Below, one piece after another: positions 1 to 7,066 of a stretch of 10,919 nt of DNA. Origin of the DNA: Bacillota bacterium. Lineage in GTDB: Bacteria; Bacillota; Clostridia; Christensenellales; Aristaeellaceae. The first letter of the stretch is position 1. Each line of letters begins with the position of its first letter. Location: NCBI GenBank assembly GCA_023392515.1, contig JAEVYX010000097.1, positions 1 through 10,919 on the forward strand, given 5' to 3'. The notes under the pieces are model-generated. The model was not told the DNA's origin, made no database searches, and saw nothing but the letters and a program-made list of their open reading frames with translations. Position numbers and translations under genes: made by a program.

Positions 1-497
1 GTAATACCCAAAAATCCGAGTATGGTTCTCAAATACCTGTCTCCCATTTCAAAATCACGATACGGCGCTGTTGAATAATTTCCGCCTCTCGTTGTGATAT
101 GGATGGCCTTCTTGCCTGTGCATAGCCCGACAGGCCCATTTTCCGTATAGGTAAAAGTGATTCCGGTAACGCATATGTAGTCGATGTATGCTTTCAGTAT
201 CGCCGGAATGCTCAAGTTCCACAAGGGCGCTGAAATGATATACTTGTCCGCTTCCAAAAACTGATAGGCATATTTGAGAATGGGATGGTTCCTGCCCTCA
301 CCTGGGTTAGGACGGTGCAGCTGCTCCAATTGTCCGACGGGCAGAAAATCGATGCCGTCCTGATACAAATCCAATGTACTAATGGTATCCTCGGGATGGA
401 GCCTGCGATATTCCTCTACAAACCGGTCGGATAGCTTGAATGTTCTTGATCCGCCGGTTTCTTTCGCGTTTGCCTTGATATAAAGGATTTTACTCAT
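1..497 (-). CDS. azoR: FMN-dependent NADH-azoreductase (AzoR family), N-terminal part
   Basis: The gene starts at ATG 497 and runs off the left edge of the window, so only the first 165 residues are seen; the family is usually about 200 residues long. The visible protein begins MSKILYIKANAKETGGSRTF, a flavodoxin-like beta strand followed by the phosphate-binding loop for FMN. It contains PLWNLSIPAILKAYID (about residues 91-106), the family's FMN isoalloxazine contact region, and TTRGGNY (about 136-141). Family members are cytosolic flavoproteins that reduce quinones or azo compounds with NADH; the physiological substrate is usually unknown. A GAGGAG ribosome binding site lies just upstream of the ATG (about 504-510). 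It diverges from the small ORF at 665 and is not part of the encapsulin operon, which ends convergently at 793. The family call is firm; the exact substrate cannot be inferred. Confidence 0.9.
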   Translation of the reverse strand, partial: MSKILYIKANAKETGGSRTFKLSDRFVEEYRRLHPEDTISTLDLYQDGIDFLPVGQLEQLHRPNPGEGRNHPILKYAYQFLEADKYIISAPLWNLSIPAILKAYIDYICVTGITFTYTENGPVGLCTGKKAIHITTRGGNYSTAPYRDFEMGDRYLRTILGFLGI

Positions 498-664
498 ACT
501 GTATCTCCTCTTTTTATTAGGTTTTTCATTGCTGCAGGGATTAAACTGCGGAAATTTTTTCAATTCAGCCCGCAGTATGGCTTGCCTTCGCATTTACCTT
601 TTCATTCCTATTGGAAAACCTTCTTGCGAGCAATAATAAGACGTACATCGAAGGAGGTTTTGGC

Positions 665-763
665 ATGAAAAATGCGAGGGTATTATTCGTCGGGCTCATT
701 TTGATCTACTTGGTAGTAAGGACGGTATTTGTTCTTCCCGGCACTGGTGAAAACGGAAAATAG
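665..763 (+). CDS. Small putative single-pass membrane protein (32 residues)
   Basis: An ATG at 665 opens a 32-residue frame ending in TAG at 761-763. It is preceded by a near-perfect ribosome binding site, AAGGAGG at 651-657, with an ideal 7-base spacer. The product begins MKNARVLFVGLILIYLVVRT. It has a short positively charged N terminus, then a hydrophobic stretch of about 14-18 residues (roughly 6-26), then a polar tail ending GTGENGK. This layout predicts a single membrane helix. No family is recognised and no function is proposed. It is divergent from the azoreductase gene and convergent with the desulfurase gene. A weak promoter-like pair (TTGGAA, 17 bases, TAATAA, about 611-639) lies upstream. 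The strong ribosome site is the main evidence that it is translated; a chance frame is still possible. Confidence 0.5.
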   Translation: MKNARVLFVGLILIYLVVRTVFVLPGTGENGK

Positions 764-792
764 CTCCTCAAAACATAAAAGAATCAAGCAGC

Positions 793-2403
793 TTACCGTA
801 AAGGCGGGCGGTTGTTAAGCCTTTTCAATACCCAAATCATCTGATCGATTTCCTCCTTCGTGTTGTAAAAAGCGAGGGACGCACGGATAACGCTGTCCAG
901 GCCGAACCTTTTCAAAATAGGCTGCGCGCAATGATGGCCCGTGCGTACAGCAATGCCCTCCCGGCTCAACACCTGCCCCACTTCATCCGGCGAAAAGCCT
1001 TCCATTGTAAAAGGCAGAATGCTTGTTTTATACTTTTCTGTTCCAATAAGGGCCACGCCGTTAATGGATTTAAGCGCCTGCACCCCATATGCATAAAGCT
1101 GTCGCTCATACTGGGCAATCCTGTCCATCCCCGTATTTTCCACATAATCAACCGCTGCCCCAAGGCCGACGGCGTCCGCAACGCTTCCTGTCCCCGCCTC
1201 AAACCGATGGGGAGGAGCCTTGTAGGTTGACTTTTCAAAAGTCACATCTGTAATCATACTGCCGCCGCCCTGATAGGGCGGCATGGTGCGCAGCAGCTCA
1301 TCCTTTCCGTACAAAACACCAATGCCCATGGGGCCAAACACCTTATGGCCTGAGAATACATAAAAATCGCAGTCCATTGCCTGCACATCCACCTTGACAT
1401 GGGCTGCGGCCTGCGCCCCGTCCACCAGCACTTTTGCGCCGAAATCGTGGGCCATGCGGATCATTTGTGCAACAGGGGGCATTGTCCCCAAGGCGTTTGA
1501 AATATGGGTTAATGCAACCAGCCTGGTTTTTGGGCTCAACAGCTTTTCGTATGCAGGCAGCATGATTTGCCCCGTTTCATCCACCGGAATGACTTTTATC
1601 CTGGCTCCCTTTTTTGCACAGATCATCTGCCAAGGCACAATATTGGCATGGTGTTCCAGCATGGAGACGAGGATTTCATCACCTTCCTTAAGGCTGTCAA
1701 GGCCGTAAGCATGCGCCACTAGATTAATCCCCTCTGTCGCGCCGCGTACAAACACAATTTCCTCCGGGCTTACGGCATTGATAAAAGAGGCGATCTTAGC
1801 CCGGGCGCCTTCATAAGCGTCCGTTGCGCGTGCAGCAAGGGTATGCGCCGCCCTATGTACGTTTGAGTTTTCATGCTCATAAAAATATGAAAGCCGTTCT
1901 ATTACGCACCTGGGCTTTTGGGTGGTAGCGGCATTGTCAAACCAGACAAGGCTTCTCCCATGCACCTTTTCTGCCAGTATGGGGAAGTCTTTTCTGATGC
2001 CCTGTACATCAAAAACACGCTGCGGCGGCTGATCCTCCGCCACGCAAAGAGGAGAAACTGCCAGGAAGGGTATTTCCTTCGGGCATGGGCAAGCACTGCC
2101 CGGCTGCGGCAGGGCAGCGTGGGCAAAATCATATGCTTTCCCTGTTTCAGGCTGTTCAAACAGGCTGGCTATCTCACAAGGAAAACCGGCATCAAATGGG
2201 CTTTTCTCGTACTTCTTCACCGGAGCATCATCAGCATCAGGCCCAGGAGGTATGCAGCTTCCCTTTTTCTCATACAGTTCCGGAAAATATGCCTGCGCCA
2301 TGCTTTCCACCACAGATGAAACCAGCCGGTCCTGTTCTGCAGAAAAGCCGGCCTCATCCATGTTTCCTGTCAGGGTTTTCATCATCGGATTATTGATAGT
2401 CAT
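793..2403 (-). CDS. SufS-type cysteine desulfurase with N-terminal encapsulin cargo-loading extension
   Basis: This PLP enzyme should remove sulfur from L-cysteine, giving alanine and an enzyme-bound persulfide. From the chosen ATG (2403) the protein has 536 residues. The desulfurase domain starts near residue 131 (VFDVQGIRKDFPIL) and carries the group II landmarks: LEHHANIVPWQ (249-259), VDGAQAAAH (327-335), the PLP lysine in SGHK (K354), and the catalytic cysteine in RTGHHCAQP (C492). Ordinary SufS proteins have about 410 residues and lack the first 130, which are rich in proline and acidic residues, contain SACPCP, and look largely disordered. Such an extension is the cargo-loading region of cysteine desulfurases packaged in Family 2A encapsulins, and the gene directly follows an encapsulin gene. 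The start is uncertain: ATG 2403 overlaps the encapsulin stop by 14 bases (coupling), ATG 2385 or 2382 lies just after the stop, and ATG 2361 has an AGGA upstream. The frame stays open to 2598, but that upstream part lies inside the encapsulin gene. Confidence 0.93.
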   Translation of the reverse strand: MTINNPMMKTLTGNMDEAGFSAEQDRLVSSVVESMAQAYFPELYEKKGSCIPPGPDADDAPVKKYEKSPFDAGFPCEIASLFEQPETGKAYDFAHAALPQPGSACPCPKEIPFLAVSPLCVAEDQPPQRVFDVQGIRKDFPILAEKVHGRSLVWFDNAATTQKPRCVIERLSYFYEHENSNVHRAAHTLAARATDAYEGARAKIASFINAVSPEEIVFVRGATEGINLVAHAYGLDSLKEGDEILVSMLEHHANIVPWQMICAKKGARIKVIPVDETGQIMLPAYEKLLSPKTRLVALTHISNALGTMPPVAQMIRMAHDFGAKVLVDGAQAAAHVKVDVQAMDCDFYVFSGHKVFGPMGIGVLYGKDELLRTMPPYQGGGSMITDVTFEKSTYKAPPHRFEAGTGSVADAVGLGAAVDYVENTGMDRIAQYERQLYAYGVQALKSINGVALIGTEKYKTSILPFTMEGFSPDEVGQVLSREGIAVRTGHHCAQPILKRFGLDSVIRASLAFYNTKEEIDQMIWVLKRLNNRPPLR

Positions 2404-3334
2404 AATAGTGTCCAATATCCACGTCTTCCAGCACGGCAATCGCATCTTCAGCCAGTATCGCCACCGAGCAGTAAATAGAAAGCAGGTAAAATCCAATGCC
2501 CCTGTTGTCGATACCCATAAACCGTACGGATAGCCCCATGGACTGCTCACCGGGCAGGCCTGCCTGATACAGCCCGATAACACCCTGTTTTTGTTCACCG
2601 CTGCGGATAAGCAGTATGTTGGTCTTTCCGCTGTCCCCCTTTGGTTTTTTCACTCCATCCACCAGCAGCTTGTCCGTTGGCACCAAGGGGATCCCCCGCC
2701 AGGCCAGGAAAGTGGCGCCATACATCGTAACAGCTACCGGCGGAACACCTCTGCGGGTACATTCCCTGGCAAATGCAGCAATGGCTAAAGGATGAGCCAG
2801 AAAGAAAGAGGGTTCCTTCCAAACCTTGGCAATCAGGCCGTCCAGCTCATCCGGTGTCGGATATCCGGAGCGGGATTTGAGCCTTTGGGAATCACCTATA
2901 TTTTTCAAAAGGCCGTAATCATCACTGTTGATAATCAGGCTTTCCTGCTTCTCCTTGATGCTTTCCATTCCCAGGCGTATCTGCTCTTTGACTTGATCAT
3001 AGGGTTTGCTGTATATATCCGATACCCTTGTCTCCATCTTGATAATGGACGAAACCGACGTAAGCAAAATCTCCCGCGGCGCGGGCTCATAATCAATAAA
3101 GCCTTCCGGTATATCCTCACCGTTCGCCTGAGAGCAGAGGATATCCAGCAGCGCTTCTCCGTCTTTTACTTTGTTCAGGCGGAAAATACCAGATTCCAGA
3201 GGCTTCCAATCCAAAAACCTGGATACCCACCGTGGGGTGATGGAAATGAACTGCGGCGCTGTTTTTTCTACATCTGCCAATTGATAGGCGCATCGCGCAG
3301 ACAAGGCTTTTTGCTTGATTTCCTGATCTGACAT
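2390..3334 (-). CDS. Family 2A encapsulin shell protein (SrpI-like)
   Basis: The product has 314 residues, the usual size for Family 2A shell proteins, which have the HK97 phage capsid fold and self-assemble into an icosahedral protein shell in the cytosol. Recognisable conserved stretches, in order, are an N-terminal arm (1-30), ITPRWVSRFLDWKPLESGIFR (32-52), DIYSKPYDQVKEQIRL (106-121), KEKQESLIINSDDYGLL (127-143), TPDELDGLIAKVWKEPSFFLAHP (160-182), ECTRRGVPP (191-199), AWRGIPLVPTDK (211-222) and GLYQAGLPGEQSMGLSVRFMGID (254-276). No cyclic-nucleotide-binding domain is present, which sets it apart from Family 2B. The start is supported by AAGGAG (3341-3346) six bases upstream of ATG 3334. 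The cargo cysteine desulfurase follows with overlap, the canonical Family 2A pairing. No strong promoter is evident in the 134 bases between the frlR terminator and this gene, although one is expected there. Confidence 0.94.
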   Translation of the reverse strand: MSDQEIKQKALSARCAYQLADVEKTAPQFISITPRWVSRFLDWKPLESGIFRLNKVKDGEALLDILCSQANGEDIPEGFIDYEPAPREILLTSVSSIIKMETRVSDIYSKPYDQVKEQIRLGMESIKEKQESLIINSDDYGLLKNIGDSQRLKSRSGYPTPDELDGLIAKVWKEPSFFLAHPLAIAAFARECTRRGVPPVAVTMYGATFLAWRGIPLVPTDKLLVDGVKKPKGDSGKTNILLIRSGEQKQGVIGLYQAGLPGEQSMGLSVRFMGIDNRGIGFYLLSIYCSVAILAEDAIAVLEDVDIGHYYDYQ

Positions 3335-3467
3335 TTTAGGCTCCTTGACGCGTTATTTCCTACCTAGTTTCTCTTTGCGGATATGTTTTATTCCTCCGCT
3401 GCGCAAAGCGGAAAAGTACGGCCGCTTTACCGTAGCTATGGGAAGGCGTGCAAAATTTTTGCAAAAG

Positions 3468-3499
3468 AAAAGAGGCACCTCATATGAGATGCCCCTTTT
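3468..3499 (-). terminator. Rho-independent terminator after frlR
   Basis: An imperfect 32-base palindrome closes on CTCATATGAG and has outer arms AAAAG/CTTTT. Read on the minus strand it gives a stem of up to 14 pairs with two mismatches, followed by TTTTCTTTT. It lies 48 bases past the frlR stop and upstream of the encapsulin gene, so it should separate the frl operon from the encapsulin operon. Confidence 0.8.
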
Positions 3500-3546
3500 A
3501 ACATGCTGTTCTCAATTCATTGCATACGCCCTTAGCTCACTTCGCT

Positions 3547-4293
3547 CTATATGTTTTGCGAATAGGCAATCGTCATTTTCACCCGGTCCGCGCACATGAG
3601 GTTAAAGGAGCAGTGGTTTGGCAAACCATCCTTATCAAAGGTTGTCTTTGCGACCAGGAACAATGTATCCCCGGTATTGCATTGCAGATACCGGGCTTCG
3701 TCCGGCCTGGCCAAGGTTGCCGTTATTTCTTTTGTGACTTTCATGTTCACACGGCCGTATTTTTGAGCCATCATTTCATAGGTTGATGTATTGTCTTCAA
3801 TCAGATCCAAAAAATTGGGCAGGCGTTTTGCGTCATAAACGGAACGATCCAGGGAGATGGGTACGCCATCCACTTCAAGAACCCGCATCAATTCGTAAAT
3901 CGGAGCACCGGCGGCAATCCCCAGCATGGCTGCTTCTTTATTTGTAGCACCGCGCTGGTCCTTGCGCAGTACCCTCACGTAAGAGACACCGTCCCGCATT
4001 TTGCTGAATCCCTGAAAGCCGTCAAGGGCCATCACGCGGATCGCAATCTTCGAATAGCTGACGAAAGTCCCTTTTCCCTGCTTGCGTTCAAGCAGGCCTT
4101 CATTGACCAGCTCTTGTACCGCCCTGCGCGCTGTTATCCGGCTAACGCCAAACTGTATACAAAGCTCATTTTCAGACGGCAATCTCTGACCCGGAGTATA
4201 CTCCCCTGTACGGATTGCCACCCGCAAATGCTGCATCATCTGCTCGTATAACGTCAAATATGATTCAGGAATCAATGGCATTGTGTCACTCAC
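3547..4293 (-). CDS. frlR: GntR-family (HutC/UTRA) transcriptional regulator, FrlR-like
   Basis: The product has 248 residues. A GntR winged helix-turn-helix covers about residues 12-78 and includes GQRLPSENELCIQFGVSRIT (35-54), ARRAVQELVNEGLL (55-68) and KQGKGTFV (71-78). A UTRA ligand-binding domain follows from about 95 to 243. Members of this class bind a sugar-phosphate or amino-sugar ligand that releases them from DNA. The start is GTG 4293, with AGAGG seven bases upstream; ATG 4281 lacks a properly spaced ribosome site. It is 20 bases downstream of frlD and closes the frl operon, so it probably autoregulates through the palindrome at 9516-9533. By analogy with B. subtilis FrlR (YurK) the inducer may be a phosphorylated fructosamine, which is an inference. 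The class call is certain; the FrlR role rests on context. Confidence 0.9.
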   Translation of the reverse strand: MSDTMPLIPESYLTLYEQMMQHLRVAIRTGEYTPGQRLPSENELCIQFGVSRITARRAVQELVNEGLLERKQGKGTFVSYSKIAIRVMALDGFQGFSKMRDGVSYVRVLRKDQRGATNKEAAMLGIAAGAPIYELMRVLEVDGVPISLDRSVYDAKRLPNFLDLIEDNTSTYEMMAQKYGRVNMKVTKEITATLARPDEARYLQCNTGDTLFLVAKTTFDKDGLPNHCSFNLMCADRVKMTIAYSQNI

Positions 4294-4313
4294 AATTGTA
4301 CCTCTTCTCCACC

Positions 4314-5138
4314 TTATGTTTCAAAAGGTTTACCGTAGCCAAACCCGCCATAGGAAGTACATGTTTGGGCTGCGCAGTCGGCGGCAAAATCCAATGCCTC
4401 CTCCATAGCGGCCCCGTGCAAATAACGGGTCAAAAATCCCGCAATAAAGCTATCCCCTGCACCCATGGTATCAACAACTTCAACAGGCTTGATTCCCTGC
4501 CTGTAATAAACGCCTCTCCGGGAAAACAGTGCGCCCCGGCTGCCCTGTGTAATGCCGATGATTTCCACGCCGTACCTATGTACCAGCGCAGTCAGATCGC
4601 GCACTTCCTCATCGCTCAATTCCGAGCCGCTGAAGAAGGCAAACCGCACATGAGGGCAGACAAGAGCCAGATAATCCTTACGCTGAGAAACGTTTGAAAA
4701 GTCATAGGATACATCGCAGGCTTCCTTCATTTTTCCCAGTTCCGGTTCAATAGAAGAATAGCATGACGTATGACAAATGTCAAATTGTTGCATATAAGTT
4801 ATATCTTCCGGCATCAGGCGAATGCGGACAATGTGCTGGGCGGTGTTCTTTGGACCGCCCACAAACTCCCTGTCCCCCTGGGATGTTAACTGCACCTGAG
4901 GATGTCCGGATATAGCGTACACTTTGCGGCTGCGGCCATAGGTAATCCCCTCCTGGGTCAATGCCCATTTGAGGTGCTCCGCTTCCCGGTCGTCACCGAA
5001 AACGCCCATGTATTCCACCCGTTCAAACCCTGCACGCTTGCAGCCTACCGCCACGTTTACGGCATTGCCCCCCGGGTAATATATTTTTTGATCCAGGTAG
5101 CAGTCAACCACGTTATCCCCAAGTGCGAGCATATTCAT
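4314..5138 (-). CDS. frlD: Fructoselysine 6-kinase (FrlD, PfkB family)
   Basis: This ATP-dependent kinase should phosphorylate imported fructosamines (Amadori products) at the 6-hydroxyl of the sugar, giving the substrate of FrlB. The product has 274 residues, slightly longer than E. coli FrlD (about 260). Visible motifs are the PfkB N-terminal sugar-binding signature YYPGGNAVNVAV (20-31), FGDD (47-50), and the C-terminal signature DTMGAGDSFIAGF (223-235) with the catalytic base D229 and the anion hole GAGD. The opening MNMLALGDNVVDCY resembles FrlD, whose start reads GDNCVDIY, more than generic ribokinases. The ribosome site GAGGAGG is eight bases upstream of ATG 5138. The gene lies 49 bases after frlM and 20 before frlR. 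The substrate could be fructoselysine or alpha-glycated amino acids; B. subtilis FrlD favours the latter. Confidence 0.9.
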   Translation of the reverse strand: MNMLALGDNVVDCYLDQKIYYPGGNAVNVAVGCKRAGFERVEYMGVFGDDREAEHLKWALTQEGITYGRSRKVYAISGHPQVQLTSQGDREFVGGPKNTAQHIVRIRLMPEDITYMQQFDICHTSCYSSIEPELGKMKEACDVSYDFSNVSQRKDYLALVCPHVRFAFFSGSELSDEEVRDLTALVHRYGVEIIGITQGSRGALFSRRGVYYRQGIKPVEVVDTMGAGDSFIAGFLTRYLHGAAMEEALDFAADCAAQTCTSYGGFGYGKPFET

Positions 5139-5187
5139 AACATTTTCCTCCTCAGCGGGGCCGGCGGTACGGCTTCAATCGCCGCAA

Positions 5188-6057
5188 TCAACCCTTGACA
5201 GCCCCTGCCGTCATACCCCGGATAAATTGCTTTTGCATAATGATAAATACAATAATCATTGGCGCGGCGGAAATCGTAAGCCCTGCAAACAATAGCGCGT
5301 AATCCGTGTTCAAAGCATCCCGGAATACCATCAAGCCGGAGGGAATGGTTTTCAAGGCCTTGGAATCAATAAAGATAATGGAGAACAAGAACTCATTCCA
5401 GGAATAATACGCAACAAGGATGGCACAGGTAAGCAAAATCGGCTTGGAAATGGGGATGAAGATGCGCCACAATACGCCGAAAGAGGAACACCCGTCAATG
5501 ATTGCCGCTTCCTGCAATTCCTTGGGGATTCCCAGGAAGTAAGACCGGATCAGCAATAGCGTTATGGGCATGCGATAAGCGGCATAGGGCAGAATCATGG
5601 CCCAGTAGGTGTCGTGTATGCCAAGATTCTGTATAATCCGGTAAAGGGGAATGAGCGTTACCTGGGGTGAAAGCATCATGCCGCCCATTCCCATTAAAAA
5701 CACCAATGAATCTCCAGGAAAACGGTAGCGCACCAAACCGAAAGATGCCAGTGCAGCGATGGAGATGCAAAGGATGATAGTACACAAAGTGACGAGTACA
5801 CTGTTCAAAAAGTAGCTGGAAATACCCATATTCCAGGCCCGAATGTAATTCTGCCACTGGGCGATAGCCGGAAATCCCCAAAGGTTGCGGAAGAACTCCC
5901 TTTCCGTTTTCAGCGAGGAAAGCACCATCCAGACCAGCGGATATAAAATCAGCAGAAAATACACCATAAGCAACGCCAGGGCGATGACCATCCCAACGGA
6001 CCAGCGGTTGCGGATCGAAGAGCGGTGCAGAACGGCAGACTTTGCGATGTTGAGCAT
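5188..6057 (-). CDS. frlM: ABC sugar-type transporter permease FrlM (MalG-like)
   Basis: This inner-membrane permease of a CUT1-type ABC importer pairs with FrlN to move the fructosamine delivered by FrlO. The product has 289 residues with six likely membrane helices, at about 22-46, 85-108, 117-138, 152-172, 205-225 and 255-277. The EAA loop that docks the ATPase is clear: EAAIIDGCSSFGVLWRIFIP (183-202). The start ATG 6057 was chosen because it lies one base past the frlN stop (6059-6061), with GGAGG inside the end of frlN; the frame is open to 6099 but that part is frlN coding sequence. The tight junction predicts translational coupling with frlN. Substrate assignment rests on the operon, not on the permease sequence. 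Confidence 0.9.
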   Translation of the reverse strand: MLNIAKSAVLHRSSIRNRWSVGMVIALALLMVYFLLILYPLVWMVLSSLKTEREFFRNLWGFPAIAQWQNYIRAWNMGISSYFLNSVLVTLCTIILCISIAALASFGLVRYRFPGDSLVFLMGMGGMMLSPQVTLIPLYRIIQNLGIHDTYWAMILPYAAYRMPITLLLIRSYFLGIPKELQEAAIIDGCSSFGVLWRIFIPISKPILLTCAILVAYYSWNEFLFSIIFIDSKALKTIPSGLMVFRDALNTDYALLFAGLTISAAPMIIVFIIMQKQFIRGMTAGAVKG

Positions 6058-6058
6058 T

Positions 6059-6973
6059 TCAGTCCACCTCCCCGGAACGAAGACTTTTCTTTTGCACAAC
6101 GGCCAGTGCCAGGCAGATTAAAAGCATGAGAATGGCGATTGTTGATGCATACCCCATCCGGTCCTGGGTAAAGGCCATATTGTACATATAAACAGCCAAT
6201 GTGACAGAGGAATTGCCGGGACCACCTCTTGTGAGAATATATACGTCGTTGAACACGAGAAATGCGCCGGACACCGTTGTCACCATGGTCACGAAGATCA
6301 TCTCCCGGACCTGGGGCAGCGTTACGGTATAAAAGCGTTGGATGCGGCTTGCACCGTCTATCTGCGCAGCCTCATACAATTCTTCCGGTATCTTCTGTAT
6401 TGCGACGATGAACAGCATCATTGTATATCCCATGGAATGCCATTGGGACATGGCGATGGTGCAGAAAATAGCGGTTTCAGACCGGCCAAGCCAGCCAACC
6501 TTGCTGCTTCCTCCCAGCAGGTTGATAAGTCCATTAAACAGCCCTTTCGGAGCATAAATCTGTGTAAAGAGCATGGCGACGACCGTCATGGATATCAACA
6601 CCGGCAGAAAGAACATGGTACGAAAGGGGGTGGCAAACTGGCGGAACAAACGGTCCTCCAGCAAGGAGGCACAAACCAGGGATAAAAACACTTGAAAGAT
6701 AACGGAAAATACGCAATACCAGATATTGTTTTTCAGTGCCGTCCAAACGACCGGATCACCAAAAAGCGTCTTAAGGTTTTCAAACCCGATAAATGTCTGT
6801 TCAGGGGAAAAAGCAGAGAACTTGTGAAACAGATAGTAGAAATTCTGCAGCATTGGAATGTAGACAAAGGTACCCATGAGCAGTACGACCGGCAGCACAT
6901 AGATATAGGGCACGAGCTTGCGGCCTATCAAATGCCTGCCTGGTGCTGTGCGGGCGACGATGTTCCCATTCAT
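6059..6973 (-). CDS. frlN: ABC sugar-type transporter permease FrlN (MalF-like)
   Basis: This is the second permease of the importer. From ATG 6973 it has 304 residues with six likely membrane helices, at about 21-43, 82-105, 118-140, 168-192, 225-246 and 275-295. The EAA loop is EAAQIDGASRIQRFYTVTLP (201-220), and ILTRGGPGNSS (246-256) is typical of MalF/UgpA-type permeases. The start follows AAAGGGGG with a seven-base gap. An in-frame ATG at 7051 would add 26 residues but falls in the 13-bp intercistronic hairpin and has no ribosome site, so it is rejected. No ATP-binding subunit gene is present in the window. In B. subtilis the FrlONM importer borrows the shared ATPase MsmX, and a similar arrangement is inferred here. 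Confidence 0.9.
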   Translation of the reverse strand: MNGNIVARTAPGRHLIGRKLVPYIYVLPVVLLMGTFVYIPMLQNFYYLFHKFSAFSPEQTFIGFENLKTLFGDPVVWTALKNNIWYCVFSVIFQVFLSLVCASLLEDRLFRQFATPFRTMFFLPVLISMTVVAMLFTQIYAPKGLFNGLINLLGGSSKVGWLGRSETAIFCTIAMSQWHSMGYTMMLFIVAIQKIPEELYEAAQIDGASRIQRFYTVTLPQVREMIFVTMVTTVSGAFLVFNDVYILTRGGPGNSSVTLAVYMYNMAFTQDRMGYASTIAILMLLICLALAVVQKKSLRSGEVD

Positions 6974-7015
6974 CGGGTTGCCCCCTTTCTGATGCGCGTG
7001 CGGGCAGGTAGGCAA

Positions 7016-7051
7016 TTGCCGCCAATCCTGAACCATATGGATTGGCGGCAA
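7016..7051 (-). promoter_or_regulatory. Intercistronic hairpin between frlO and frlN
   Basis: Arms TTGCCGCCAATCC (7016-7028) and GGATTGGCGGCAA (7039-7051) are perfectly complementary over 13 bp with a 10-base loop. The hairpin begins 15 bases past the frlO stop and is not followed by a U tract, so it is unlikely to be an intrinsic terminator. Such stems after binding-protein genes often protect the upstream mRNA from 3' exonucleases and raise its level relative to the permeases; that role is an inference here. Confidence 0.75.
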
Positions 7052-7066
7052 CCCACCTATTCAGGG

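Noticed and set aside
2404..2598. N-terminal 65-residue extension of the desulfurase reading frame
   Set aside because: It lies wholly inside the encapsulin gene in another frame, is rich in Trp and Cys unlike the rest, and lacks homology to cargo extensions. The start at or after 2403 is more credible.
2792..3331. 179-residue plus-strand frame opposite the encapsulin gene
   Set aside because: The minus-strand frame is a clear encapsulin with a ribosome site; the plus frame shows no recognisable motif and is an antisense shadow.
6974..7051. Upstream in-frame start for frlN
   Set aside because: It has no ribosome binding site, overlaps the 13-bp hairpin, and gives a non-hydrophobic His/Pro-rich lead; ATG 6973 has a good ribosome site.
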